From an uncultured Muribaculaceae bacterium (lineage in GTDB: Bacteria; Bacteroidota; Bacteroidia; Bacteroidales; Muribaculaceae), in contig CAJTNN010000021.1 of NCBI GenBank assembly GCA_910577585.1, positions 1 to 47,448 of the forward strand: a stretch of 47,448 bases of DNA, written 5' to 3'. The notes below the pieces were generated by a model. That model made no database searches. It was not told where the DNA came from and worked only from the letters and a program-made list of their open reading frames with translations. Position numbers and translations under genes: made by a program. Shown here piece after piece: positions 1-8,320 of this stretch (position 1 is its first letter; each line of letters begins with the position of its first letter).

Positions 1-25
1 GAGCCAGGATCAAACTCTCCGCTGT
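1..25 (-). rRNA. 16S rRNA gene, 5' end only (cut by window edge)
   Basis: The reverse complement of the first 18 bases is the universal bacterial 16S forward-primer site (AGAGTTTGATCCTGGCTC, E. coli positions 8-25). The gene therefore runs leftwards out of the window and only its extreme 5' end is present. The mature 5' end is estimated at about position 25 by alignment to E. coli numbering. A consensus promoter lies about 250 bp upstream. Confidence 0.95.
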
Positions 26-274
26 TAGTATCTATAGTTTCCTATTTTCTACTTATTAGTTTTGTCTTTGACCTCGACCCGATGACTATTAGTTTCGGAT
101 ATTGACGGAAATCTCTTGTACTTTTTCCCTCGGTTGTTTCCAACCTGGCTTCAGAAATGACGCCTCTTGCGAGGCTTCATCTCAAGAGCTTTCGTTGTCT
201 CTTCTGTAGCATCTTTGTCATTGTTCTCTCTGAGTCCGTTGCCCTCGGTGAGGGGCGTTTCTCATTTGCGATTG

Positions 275-306
275 CAAAGTTACAGCATTTTTCGGCCGTG
301 TGCAAA
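275..306 (-). promoter_or_regulatory. rRNA operon promoter (Bacteroidetes type)
   Basis: On the minus strand TTTG (303-306), a 20-base spacer and TAACTTTG (275-282) match the Bacteroidetes housekeeping consensus TTTG-N19/20-TAnnTTTG. Predicted start is near 268, giving a leader of roughly 240 nt before the 16S gene. The region just upstream (307-345) is A/T-rich, as expected for a strong rrn promoter with an UP-like element. Confidence 0.85.
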
Positions 307-499
307 TCTTTTTTGAACAAAAATCAATTTTTATTGTTATAACCTTTGTAACGCGCTGTGAATGTGTGAGATAAAAATTTGTATAAAAACGTTAACAAAT
401 GTAAATACATCGCCGCGCGGTTATGCCGTACAACATATTCTTGCGACATACTCCCCTGAATTTCCCGTTTCTGCCCCTTATTTTTTGCTTCTACGGCTC

Positions 500-556
500 A
501 ATTTTTCGTTCTCTGACCCTGATTTTTTTGTTCCCAGCTTGATTTTTTTGTTCCCA
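500..556. repeat. T-rich ~20-bp direct repeats
   Basis: GATTTTTTTGTTCCCA occurs at 521-536 and again exactly 20 bp later at 541-556. A weaker relative (AATTTTTCGTTCTCTGA) precedes them at about 500-516, giving three imperfect units. Confidence 0.75.
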
Positions 557-607
557 CGACGGATATTTTACCTTTTATCCATGTTCATGGGTATGCCTTG
601 GTTGTGC

Positions 608-710
608 TTACGGGAGAACGTTGGCTTACGGGAGTACGTTGGCTTACGGGAGTACGTGGTTTACGGGAGAACGTGGTTTACGGGAGAACGGAGTTTACGG
701 GCGTACGGGG
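608..710. repeat. Six tandem TTACGGG-type repeats, 17-18 bp period
   Basis: The core TTACGGGnGnACG starts at 608, 626, 644, 661, 678 and 695, so the period is 18, 18, 17, 17, 17. The copies are direct and contiguous, without unique spacers, so this is not a CRISPR array. The period does not preserve a reading frame, which argues against coding. Confidence 0.85.
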
Positions 711-751
711 ACAGCTTCTGGGCTTCGACAACCGTGTCGGGGCGGGGCGTC

Positions 752-782
752 CCTCCTCCCAGGGGGGCCTCCTCCCAGGGGG
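752..782. repeat. C/G-rich 16-bp tandem duplication
   Basis: CCTCCTCCCAGGGGGG at 752-767 is followed directly by CCTCCTCCCAGGGGG at 768-782. Each unit is itself nearly self-complementary (CCTCCC/GGGGGG). Confidence 0.75.
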
Positions 783-798
783 CTGCGCTTAAAATGAG

Positions 799-840
799 AC
801 GTACCCCGCTGGCGTTGGATCAAACGACAGCGGGGTACGT
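799..840 (-). terminator. Terminator of the M23 peptidase transcript
   Basis: A perfect 13-bp inverted repeat (ACGTACCCCGCTG at 799-811, its complement at 828-840) with a 16-base loop lies about 54 bp past the M23 stop codon. On the minus strand the stem is followed by CTCATTTTAAG, a short U-rich stretch. Confidence 0.7.
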
Positions 841-893
841 AGTTCTTTTCATATCGGTTGCGGCGAAAGCCAACAACGCTTACTTTAGCAGGG

Positions 894-2039
894 TCAGCGC
901 AATTTGAGCATAGAGCCTACCTGGAGGTCTGAGGCGTCAGACAATCCATTTAGCCGGCATAAGCGCTGCACACTCTGTCCACATCTCGATGCTATAGAGG
1001 CCAGCGTGTCGCCGGCGCGCACTACATATGTGCTTTTACCGGCTAACGATGAGTGGCGGATTTTCGGAGATTTCCCGGTTGCACCTCTTCCTCCATATAG
1101 ACCGGAACCTACCGACCGGCCATCAAGGCCTGCATAAGTAGGCCCATAATTACGATTTGTGGCCATCATCATGCCTCCGGCAAAGTCGAATACGGTCTGA
1201 GGATCTATGGCCGAGCCACCATAACGGGTCTCGAAATGGAGATGCGGACCGGTGGAATTACCGGTATTGCCGCTCAATGCAATGGGCATATTCGCGTCTA
1301 CTCGCTCTCCCGGATTGACGAGTGTGGCACTAAGATGCGCATAACGGGTCTCAAGTCCGTCATCGTGCTTCACGACTACATAATGTCCGTAGCCACCCGC
1401 TTCATAGCTGATACGGTCGACTACGCCGGGCAGCGGAACTCTGACCGTATCGCCGATTGACATTGCTATATCAATACCCTTGTGCATTCTGCCGAAACGA
1501 GGACGATAACCGAACCCTGATGTAATGCGCCCCCATTGTGGAGCACTGTACATTCCTCCGGCCCATGCGGATTGCGGCGAGAAATTACCGACCATTCCGG
1601 CCCCCGGACTCGCCAGTTGCCATTGACCGGCGGCATAATAGTTGCCACCTGCGTAGTGCTTGGTGATTACGGCCAACGCACCTTGGCGGACCTCTCCGGT
1701 GCCCGAGGCTGTAGCGAGCAGGGCATCGAGTGCGCCTGAGCCTGCCGAAGCGGCTGCAGTGCTTATAAAATCAAGCGCACCTCCCAGACCAGTATCCTCA
1801 ACTATATCAAATCCGGCTGACTCCTCGCCAACTGAAGAGCACACACTCCCGATAAGTGAGGCAAACGAGTCTGGTGCCGAAGCTGATTCAGCAGCATTTG
1901 CTAAGGCCCTCTTATCACTATTGCCAACGAAATCGAGTGCACCGAAACCACCCTCATCTCCGGAAGGGTCGGAATAAACCGCTGACGCCACCCCCCCGAG
2001 CAGCGTCAGCACCATTGATATTTTCCTGAAATCCATCAT
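894..2039 (-). CDS. M23 family metallopeptidase with C-terminal LysM domain
   Basis: This is a predicted secreted peptidoglycan endopeptidase of 381 residues. An N-terminal signal peptide (about residues 1-21) leads into a low-complexity Ala/Gly/Ser-rich region, then an M23 domain (about 170-285). The zinc-site motifs HKGID (His186, Asp190), YAH (His235) and HLHF (His266, His268) are all present, so it should be active. A LysM domain (about 338-381, starting YVVRAGDTL) would bind glycan strands. It lies 84 bp downstream of the Wzz-like gene on the same strand and may belong to the polysaccharide-export transcript. The family call is firm. Whether it acts in growth or in cell separation cannot be seen. 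Confidence 0.92.
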   Translation of the reverse strand: MMDFRKISMVLTLLGGVASAVYSDPSGDEGGFGALDFVGNSDKRALANAAESASAPDSFASLIGSVCSSVGEESAGFDIVEDTGLGGALDFISTAAASAGSGALDALLATASGTGEVRQGALAVITKHYAGGNYYAAGQWQLASPGAGMVGNFSPQSAWAGGMYSAPQWGRITSGFGYRPRFGRMHKGIDIAMSIGDTVRVPLPGVVDRISYEAGGYGHYVVVKHDDGLETRYAHLSATLVNPGERVDANMPIALSGNTGNSTGPHLHFETRYGGSAIDPQTVFDFAGGMMMATNRNYGPTYAGLDGRSVGSGLYGGRGATGKSPKIRHSSLAGKSTYVVRAGDTLASIASRCGQSVQRLCRLNGLSDASDLQVGSMLKLR

Positions 2040-2123
2040 TCTTTTTATCTTACCATTGCAACGCGCAGCGACGAAGTTGTTATAATTAGGCCTTTGCTAC
2101 GCGATATAAGTAGTAACGCGAGA

Positions 2124-3269
2124 TTATTCTGTCTTATTATCCGGCTTGGAGACAGCTGCCGACTCGGATGACTTTTCAAGCTCGCGTTTCTCCTTGAAGC
2201 TCTTCACCATCGGCTGGAGGAAGAGAATCCACACAGCGCAACTCATGAATGCCAGGAATGTAAAGCCGATAAGTATGATTGCCTTGCGCGGCTTCGAGGG
2301 CTTGAGGGGCACAGTCGCCGGGGTAATCACGGCATACACCGGAGTTGTCTCCTGCACTTTAGCCTGAGCCTTCTGCACCTGCATCGATGTAGAGTTATAG
2401 AGATTATAAGCCAGTGCCATCTCATTCTCCAGACGCTCGCGCTCAATCTGGGCCGAGCGGAATGCCAGACCCTGATTACGGTCAAGATAATTGGCATATA
2501 TCTGCTGGGCTTTATAATACTTTGCCTGTGCCTCTGCATTGAGGTGCTCGGCATAGAGCAGGTCCTGACGCGACTTATTGGTACGATAGTCGGTGATATA
2601 CTCCTTCAAGCGGTTGACGACTGTATCGGCCAATATTGCCGATGCCAGCGGATCCTGAAGTGTCACATCGAGAGTCACTACAGAAGTCTTCGTATCCACC
2701 GTGGCCGAAATACAATCGCTTAGTGCCTTGACAATATCATCCTCCGATTTTGTAAGATGGAAATTGTCGAGAGTGTGGGTCGGATCTTCCGGCTCATCCT
2801 CCTTCAACAATGCCAGCAGCTTGAACGGTGCACCGATGATGGCGCTCCACCACGGAGATTTCATATCCTCCTCCATGTAGGTGGTGAGCTCTATCGGCGC
2901 ATCACCCTCTTCAGTCTGGACCTTTGTGTCGAAAAGACTTGTCAGAAAAGGCACCGATCCCACCACATCCGGATAGAGCATCGGGTAAACAGCGTCGGCA
3001 CCCGATGCCGAAGATGTGTTGACACCTGCCAATGATGCAAGCGCGCTGAAGTTGGAGGATGCCTTGGTGTCATTCACCTCCGGAGCGAGCTTTACGGTAG
3101 TGGTGTATTCGCGCGGTATGCTGAAAGCGATGATTAGACCGAGCACCGCACCGCATACACTCCATATGATCAATTTCTTTCGTTGATCCCAGAGGCGTGA
3201 AGCCAGATCGAGAAGGTCGATGGTCTCCTCTTCAGGTTCGGCGTTGGGATTCTGATGATTGTCTGCCAT
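2124..3269 (-). CDS. Wzz-type chain-length determinant / polysaccharide co-polymerase
   Basis: The 381-residue inner-membrane protein has the classic Wzz layout. A short cytoplasmic N-terminus is followed by a transmembrane helix (about 36-52), a large periplasmic segment with predicted coiled coil (about 235-305), a Pro-rich motif (PLKPSKPRKA) and a second helix (about 330-350). The tail is charged and lacks the Walker and tyrosine cluster of a BY-kinase, so this is a stand-alone co-polymerase. It starts 18 bp downstream of the SLBB export gene, indicating one transcript. Its role would be control of capsule or exopolysaccharide chain length together with the outer-membrane exporter. No glycosyltransferase genes are adjacent. 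Confidence 0.88.
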   Translation of the reverse strand: MADNHQNPNAEPEEETIDLLDLASRLWDQRKKLIIWSVCGAVLGLIIAFSIPREYTTTVKLAPEVNDTKASSNFSALASLAGVNTSSASGADAVYPMLYPDVVGSVPFLTSLFDTKVQTEEGDAPIELTTYMEEDMKSPWWSAIIGAPFKLLALLKEDEPEDPTHTLDNFHLTKSEDDIVKALSDCISATVDTKTSVVTLDVTLQDPLASAILADTVVNRLKEYITDYRTNKSRQDLLYAEHLNAEAQAKYYKAQQIYANYLDRNQGLAFRSAQIERERLENEMALAYNLYNSTSMQVQKAQAKVQETTPVYAVITPATVPLKPSKPRKAIILIGFTFLAFMSCAVWILFLQPMVKSFKEKRELEKSSESAAVSKPDNKTE

Positions 3270-3287
3270 AATTACGCTATGTGTAGG

Positions 3288-5702
3288 CTATTTTCTTAAG
3301 ATGTTGGTGATAGTTGCCGCCAGGGCCGCCACAGACGAGAAGCTGGTGGCAAATGCCATGACTTTCTCCCAGTTGGTGTTGGGTCGCTGGGGCTTCGAGG
3401 GCACGATAATCTGGCAACCCGGTTCGATTGGCGTATTCTTCTTCGCCTTGGCCACTGTGCCGTTCATATATACTATGTAGGCCTTGTTCTTCTTGGCAGT
3501 CTGTCCATAGCCGCCGGCCTGATCTACATAATATTTCAGTTTCTTGCCGGGCTCATAGACCACTGCGTTGGGGAACATCACATCACCGGCAATCTTCACG
3601 ATGCTCTGCTGCTCGGGCACATAGAGTGCGTCGCCGGGCTGCAACACGAGGTCGTAGTGCGAACCGGGATAAGCAAGAGCCTTCTCAAGGTCGATACCCA
3701 CGTTATAGCTGCGTGCCACCTCAATCTTGCTGAGAGCGATTGAGTCGCCCACATTGTTGTTGCTGTTGGCCATGGCCAGACGCAGGGCCTCGCGGCGCGC
3801 GGTGTATTCATCTTCCGACAGACGGCGTGTCATGTGGGCACCACGGATATATGCGCCGTCGATCACTCCACCTGCCCGACGCACCACGTCGGATATGCGC
3901 TCATTGCGTTTCTCAAGAGTATAACTGCCTGCGAAGAGCAATTCGCCGTTGACGCTGACTGTGCGCTGCTCGCCATAGCCCGGGCTTGTGCGCACCGCCA
4001 CATGGTCATAGGGTTTAAGCAGGAAGCCCTGGCCCTCGCCCACTGCCAGACCATTCTCAATTGAGATTGTGTAAAGGTCAGCCAGACGCTGGGTCTGGGT
4101 GGTGGCTGTCGGGTCGACTACGCGACGTGAAACCTCCACACGCGCTGTCGACGCACCCTCAAGCAGACCGCCGGCCTGAAGAATGAGGTCCTCGACAGTA
4201 GTGTTTTCTGCAAACGGGTATGTGCCCGGACGCGCCACCATGCCACTGATTGCCAACGCACCGCGGGCCTCAATCTCATGGATGCTCGACACTACGAGCA
4301 TGTCGTTGCGCTTCAGTTCGATATCAGGAGTGGTGCCGTTGAGTATCCCTGCCAGGTCAACAGCAATGATTTCAAGCTGCAGCTCGGGACCCTCGCGATA
4401 GAGGAGTACACGGTCAGCATAGGCATCATCAGTCAAGCCATCGGCCTTGCGGATAAGCTGCCCTACGGTATTGACACCATCACCGATAGCAAACATGCCG
4501 GGACGATATACAGCGCCCTTGAGTTCTACACGGTTGGCATAACGGTCAAGTATGGTGCCGACAGTGATGATGTCGCCATCCTTAAGTCGGTATGATGCAA
4601 ACTCACCACGGTCAATGTTGTAGAGTTCGTTCTCTGTGCCCGACTGACGCGCCAGACGCACCATGCCTGAATATGCATCGCCGGTGAAGCCGCCGGCATA
4701 TTCCAGAAGGTCCTCGATAGTCTCGTCAGGCTTGATTTCATAGTACATCGGACGCTTCACATTGCCATCGATGCTTACAAGCTGGTCATACGGAGGCACG
4801 ATAATCACATCACCCTCCTGCAGGCGGATATTGCCCGAGGTCTTGCCACCGAAGAGATACTCATAGATATCGACACCGGCCACCTTCTTGCCGTTGCGAA
4901 GTACCTGGATATTACGAAGTGTACCGATATCGCGTATGCCACCGGCGCGATAGAGAGCATGGAATACTGTCGAGAATGGCGACATGCGGAATGTGCCGGG
5001 AGTCGACACCTCGCCGAGGATATCCACCTGGATTGTACGGATCTGGCCGAGTGTGACCTGCACATCGGTCTCGGCATCATCCATACCGGCATATTTGCGG
5101 GCGAATGTGCTGCGGATATGCTTGTTGGCATCGGCGATGGTAAGACCATTGAGATAGACCGGACCAATCTGCGAAATCATGATGCTACCCTCGGGGGTGA
5201 TGGTCTGGCGCAGATGATCTTCGGCTGTGCCCCAGATGTCGATCACCACCTCATCGCCTGGGCCGAGACGGTAATTCTGCGGTGTGGCGATATTCTCGCT
5301 GGGTTCAAATGTCAGTGAGCGAGCATTAAACACCTCATGGCCATAAATCTGTCGGGCCGACACAGTGCCGTCGCGCCCCTCATCCACCTCGCGGCCAATC
5401 TGGTCGATGGTCTGGTCAGACACATCATTTGCCGCGTTATGACGACGTTCGGCACGCGCCGCTCCGACTCCTTGCGAAGTCACTTGGCGCTCGGAAGTGG
5501 ATTGCTCCTCGAGGCGGCTCTTTATACGCTCGGCCTGTTCGGGTGTCACACCTTTGGCCATCAGTTCACGCCCGATCTGCTGATCGGATTTGCCGGCGGC
5601 AGAAGCCTGCTTGATGTAGGCTATCACCTGATCATCTGTCAATGCTGAGGCCAGCAGGCTCAACGACATGAAGAATGCCAGGAAAATACGTCGCATTTTC
5701 AT
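3288..5702 (-). CDS. Outer-membrane polysaccharide export protein with multiple SLBB domains (Wza-like)
   Basis: The 804-residue protein has a signal peptide (about 1-21) and a short region rich in helix-forming, charged residues. A polysaccharide-export domain follows (YRLGPGDEVVIDIWG, about residues 140-155). Several SLBB repeats come next (for example VDILGEVSTPGTF, VELKGAVYRPGMF, LAISGMVARPGTY, VSVNGELLFAGSY, VKIAGDVMFPNAV). A hydrophobic patch near the C-terminus (about 780-800) could be the membrane-spanning part. By family it forms the outer-membrane channel for capsular or exopolysaccharide export, working with the Wzz-like protein downstream. Length is typical for Bacteroidetes versions. 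It has its own promoter at 5884-5915 and a leader of about 175 nt. Confidence 0.9.
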   Translation of the reverse strand: MKMRRIFLAFFMSLSLLASALTDDQVIAYIKQASAAGKSDQQIGRELMAKGVTPEQAERIKSRLEEQSTSERQVTSQGVGAARAERRHNAANDVSDQTIDQIGREVDEGRDGTVSARQIYGHEVFNARSLTFEPSENIATPQNYRLGPGDEVVIDIWGTAEDHLRQTITPEGSIMISQIGPVYLNGLTIADANKHIRSTFARKYAGMDDAETDVQVTLGQIRTIQVDILGEVSTPGTFRMSPFSTVFHALYRAGGIRDIGTLRNIQVLRNGKKVAGVDIYEYLFGGKTSGNIRLQEGDVIIVPPYDQLVSIDGNVKRPMYYEIKPDETIEDLLEYAGGFTGDAYSGMVRLARQSGTENELYNIDRGEFASYRLKDGDIITVGTILDRYANRVELKGAVYRPGMFAIGDGVNTVGQLIRKADGLTDDAYADRVLLYREGPELQLEIIAVDLAGILNGTTPDIELKRNDMLVVSSIHEIEARGALAISGMVARPGTYPFAENTTVEDLILQAGGLLEGASTARVEVSRRVVDPTATTQTQRLADLYTISIENGLAVGEGQGFLLKPYDHVAVRTSPGYGEQRTVSVNGELLFAGSYTLEKRNERISDVVRRAGGVIDGAYIRGAHMTRRLSEDEYTARREALRLAMANSNNNVGDSIALSKIEVARSYNVGIDLEKALAYPGSHYDLVLQPGDALYVPEQQSIVKIAGDVMFPNAVVYEPGKKLKYYVDQAGGYGQTAKKNKAYIVYMNGTVAKAKKNTPIEPGCQIIVPSKPQRPNTNWEKVMAFATSFSSVAALAATITNILRK

Positions 5703-5883
5703 CTATCTATCGGTAGCTAAGTTTTTTTAACAGTTGCTTGTTAGTTAAAGAGGGGGAAATACGTGAGTACGCAACTCCCCTCCGGGGTTATACCACAAAA
5801 GCGCCCTACGCAGCTATCAATTGACTGACAGCGTATTACGCCTCCAGCCAAACGCATGCCTACATAAGGACGGTTTTATATTG

Positions 5884-5915
5884 CAAAGTTAATAAAAAAA
5901 TATTGCTGACACAAA
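5884..5915 (-). promoter_or_regulatory. Promoter of the polysaccharide export operon
   Basis: On the minus strand TTTG (5912-5915), a 20-base spacer and TAACTTTG (5884-5891) match the Bacteroidetes consensus. Predicted start is near 5877, leaving an untranslated leader of about 175 nt that could hold regulatory structure. Confidence 0.8.
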
Positions 5916-6064
5916 CCCCCGCATCCATCTTCCATGCTCCTCCGGCACCTCCCCAGCGCCTCCCCACTGACACTCTACTCCACCTTCTACCCCACTGTCA
6001 TTACACCGTCATCCTCCCCCACACTCCTGCTTCCGCTACCGCACACTCTACGCAATAACGACAA

Positions 6065-6094
6065 AAACCGCCGGCTGCTGATGGCCGACGGTTT
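6065..6094 (-). terminator. Terminator behind the first sigma factor gene
   Basis: AAACCGCCGGC (6065-6075) pairs with GCCGACGGTTT (6084-6094) with one mismatch and an 8-base loop. On the minus strand the stem runs into TTTTTGTCG, giving the U-tract of an intrinsic terminator about 125 bp past the stop codon. Confidence 0.65.
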
Positions 6095-6141
6095 GTGTGT
6101 AGGTGTTTATTGATTGATATTTTTATTAAATTTCTGAATGT

Positions 6142-6231
6142 CGATAGTCTAAATTTTCGATGGCCTAACTTATGTCATTACATCGATGGTCTAAAATACT
6201 CGATAGTCGAAGCTTAATTAACGATAGTCTT
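6142..6231. repeat. Octamer array GA(C/T)TATCG-like downstream of sigma factor gene
   Basis: On the plus strand CGATAGTC or CGATGGYC occurs at 6142, 6158, 6184, 6201 and 6222, with spacings of 16, 26, 17 and 21. The last copy is the codons for the sigma factor's C-terminal Asp-Tyr-Arg. The other four lie in its 3' untranslated region. The flanking base is mostly T/A (CTA). Confidence 0.75.
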
Positions 6232-6724
6232 TCAATAATTCACGAAGTTTTTTGCGGGTGTGAAAAATGCGGGCTTTGACAGTGCCGAGCGGCATGCCGA
6301 GCTTATCCGCAATCTCTTCATACTTATAGCCTGCAACATGCATGTTGAATGGCTCGCGATAATCGGCAGGGAACTGCGCGATCAACGCAGAGATCTCATT
6401 GCAGGCATGAGCTCCGTCGGGTGTGGACATCGACGTGTCGGGGGCATTCGAGATGTGATAGAGGTCGACCGAAGTGTCCACCATCGTATTCTCTCTCGAG
6501 GCCTTGCGATAATTGTTGATGAAGATGTTGCGCATGATGGTCAGCATCCAACCCTTGAAGTTGGTGTTCTCAGCAAACTTCTCTTCGTTGTTGAGAGCCT
6601 TCAGAGTTGTATCCTGCACCAAATCCTGAGCCTCATCTTTATTCAGAGTCAGCTTCATCGCGAACGACATAAGATTTCCCTGAATACCAAGCACAGAGTT
6701 TTTGAAAGTAGGCCTGTTGTTCAT
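6218..6724 (-). CDS. ECF-type sigma-70 family RNA polymerase sigma factor
   Basis: The 168-residue protein has the two ECF regions. Region 2 contains DLVQDTTLKALNN and the DNA-melting helix NFKGWMLTIMRNIFINNYRK (about 50-80). Region 4 is a helix-turn-helix, YKYEEIADKLGMPLGTVKARIFHTRKKL (about 130-160, in parts). No anti-sigma gene or transmembrane sensor lies beside it, so how it is controlled is not evident from context. It has a consensus promoter (6896-6926) and a ~165-nt structured leader. It is a clear paralog of the sigma factor at 12703-13206, and both end in LKDYR. Targets are unknown. Confidence 0.92.
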   Translation of the reverse strand: MNNRPTFKNSVLGIQGNLMSFAMKLTLNKDEAQDLVQDTTLKALNNEEKFAENTNFKGWMLTIMRNIFINNYRKASRENTMVDTSVDLYHISNAPDTSMSTPDGAHACNEISALIAQFPADYREPFNMHVAGYKYEEIADKLGMPLGTVKARIFHTRKKLRELLKDYR

Positions 6725-6782
6725 TTTAGTTAAAAAACCTGCTAATTGTTAGTTGAATCAACCGCTCCGGGGGGTTGAGCAC

Positions 6783-6806
6783 CATCGAAGTTCAGCTGCT
6801 TCGATG
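6783..6806 (-). promoter_or_regulatory. Hairpin in the leader of the sigma factor mRNA
   Basis: CATCGAAG (6783-6790) and CTTCGATG (6799-6806) form a perfect 8-bp stem with an 8-base loop. A second inverted repeat, TCAACC/GGTTGA (6758-6778), lies between it and the start codon. Both fall within the predicted ~165-nt leader and could affect translation. Function is not known. Confidence 0.45.
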
Positions 6807-6895
6807 ACTTCCCTTCTCTATTGCGTCATCAATCGTTGGCTTTGACAGTCAGAACTTTAATGGCAAGCAACAGCCTGAATCGGTTAATTCATGCG

Positions 6896-6926
6896 CAAAG
6901 ATAACAATTTATTCTATTTTTTCAAA
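6896..6926 (-). promoter_or_regulatory. Promoter of the first sigma factor gene
   Basis: On the minus strand TTTG (6923-6926), a 19-base spacer and TATCTTTG (6896-6903) match the Bacteroidetes consensus. Predicted start is near 6889. The match suggests transcription by the housekeeping sigma rather than strict autoregulation. Confidence 0.8.
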
Positions 6927-6970
6927 TCTTATTACAGATTTTAACATTTCGAGCGAAACTTTTCGTCGGC

Positions 6971-8275
6971 TCAGATGTTATCCGCCCCTGCGGTGCGATT
7001 ATCCTGCTTATGCGAGGCGTCGCGGATGTCGACGAGCAGAATCTTGCTGGCGGTCATCTTCACCACCCTCACCGTCAGTCCGTCGATCTCATAGTCGCGC
7101 CCGGCCTCGGGCATTGTCTCGAGATTTGTAAGTATGAAGCCGGCGATGGTGTGGTAGTCGTCACTCTCCTTGATGTCGAGGTTAAACCGCTCGTTGAGCT
7201 CATCAATCTCAGCACGGCCGCTCACCTCGTAATGTCCCTCAGATATTTCGCGGGCCATGATACGGTTCTTGTCGTGCTCATCCTCAATCTCGCCGAATAT
7301 CTCCTCCACAAGATCTTCGAATGTGGCGAGTCCGGCAGTGCCTCCGAACTCATCGACCACTATCGCCAGCGAGCGTTTCTCGCTGAGCATGCGGCGCATC
7401 ATCTTGTTGGCAAGCATGGTCTCGGGAGTGAATATCACCGGCTTGAGACATTTTGTCCAGTCGGCCTCGGTATTGAAAAGCTCCGACACATGGATATAAC
7501 CCACCACATCATCTATATCCTCCTTATACACCACTATCTTCGATAGGCCTGTGGCTATGAATTTCTTTATCAGCTCGGGGCGGGTGATGCGGTCGATGCC
7601 TACGGCCACTATCTCATTGCGCGGAATCATGCAGTCGCTCATCGTGGTGTCTTTGAAGTCGATGGCGTTGCGGAATATCTTCACCTCATTCTCCACCACC
7701 TTGCAATCGGGCTGAGAGTCGAGGGTCTCTTCAATATAGTTGTCGAGCTGCTCCATGGTCAGAGCTGTGCTGACCACCGTCTGCGACTCGATATGAAACA
7801 ACTTCATCAAGCCTCGCGAGATAGCAGAAATCAACAGAGTCACCGGATAGAGGATGATATAGATCAGAAACAGGGGCAACGCCACCAGCCGCATCGCCAT
7901 ATTCGGATTGATTCTGAAGGCCGTCTTCGGCACAAATTCACCAGCTATCAGAATCACCAGCGTCGACACGATAGTGTTCAACACCAGCACCAGTGCCTCA
8001 TTATGCACCATCCGCTCAAGCAGAGGATTGACTATGATTGAGAACGTTATACCGTAGATGACGAGCACCACATTGTTGCCCACCAGCAATGAGGATATAA
8101 ACATATCCTCATGACGCGAGAATCCGCGGATGATGCGGTTGACCAAGCCACCCTCAGTGGCGTCGATCTCCATTCTCACCTTGTTAGACTGCACATATGC
8201 AATCTCCGACCCCGAGAAGAGAGCGGAGAATATTACGGCAATTATCGTGATTGCTATCGCTGCTGTCAAATCCAT
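6971..8275 (-). CDS. CNNM/CorC-type hemolysin-family membrane protein with CBS pair
   Basis: The 434-residue protein has an N-terminal DUF21 membrane domain (hydrophobic helices at about 5-25, 60-85, 92-115 and 130-150). A cytoplasmic CBS pair follows (about 205-330; DCMIPRNEIVAV and a second repeat ending GTAGLATFEDLVEEIFGEI). The end is a CorC/HlyC domain (about 345-420). Family members are implicated in magnesium/cobalt efflux or metal homeostasis; the hemolysin name is historical. It is the last gene of the leftward operon, 45 bp after LptC. In Bacteroides a PpiD-type foldase commonly follows at this spot (from memory), but here that gene is about 18 kb away. Confidence 0.9.
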   Translation of the reverse strand: MDLTAAIAITIIAVIFSALFSGSEIAYVQSNKVRMEIDATEGGLVNRIIRGFSRHEDMFISSLLVGNNVVLVIYGITFSIIVNPLLERMVHNEALVLVLNTIVSTLVILIAGEFVPKTAFRINPNMAMRLVALPLFLIYIILYPVTLLISAISRGLMKLFHIESQTVVSTALTMEQLDNYIEETLDSQPDCKVVENEVKIFRNAIDFKDTTMSDCMIPRNEIVAVGIDRITRPELIKKFIATGLSKIVVYKEDIDDVVGYIHVSELFNTEADWTKCLKPVIFTPETMLANKMMRRMLSEKRSLAIVVDEFGGTAGLATFEDLVEEIFGEIEDEHDKNRIMAREISEGHYEVSGRAEIDELNERFNLDIKESDDYHTIAGFILTNLETMPEAGRDYEIDGLTVRVVKMTASKILLVDIRDASHKQDNRTAGADNI

Positions 8276-8320
8276 ATCTATATATCTATTCTATAAACCA
8301 AAGAGCCTGGGGCCGACATT

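Larger units (their letters stand above)
307..893. other. Non-coding stretch with short tandem repeats
   Basis: No convincing gene is seen between the rrn promoter and the M23 peptidase gene. The open frames here run through tandem repeats (for example a repeated Leu-Arg-Glu pattern) and lack a recognisable domain. The stretch holds T-rich 20-bp repeats (500-556), TTACGGG repeats (608-710), a C/G-rich 16-bp repeat (752-782) and a terminator (799-840). Confidence 0.7.
5703..6217. other. Intergenic region: export-gene leader and promoter, sigma-gene terminator
   Basis: No gene is seen. From left to right it holds the ~175-nt leader of the SLBB gene, the promoter at 5884-5915, a C/T-rich stretch (about 5920-6055) without obvious coding, a terminator-like hairpin (6065-6094) and an octamer repeat array (6142-6231). 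Confidence 0.75.

Noticed and set aside
608..710. TTACGGG repeats as a CRISPR array
   Set aside because: Units are contiguous at 17-18 bp with no unique spacers, and no cas gene is present.
362..907. A 181-residue open frame on the plus strand over the repeat region
   Set aside because: It runs through TTACGGG tandem repeats whose 17/18-bp period breaks the frame pattern, has no domain or RBS, and overlaps the M23 terminator.
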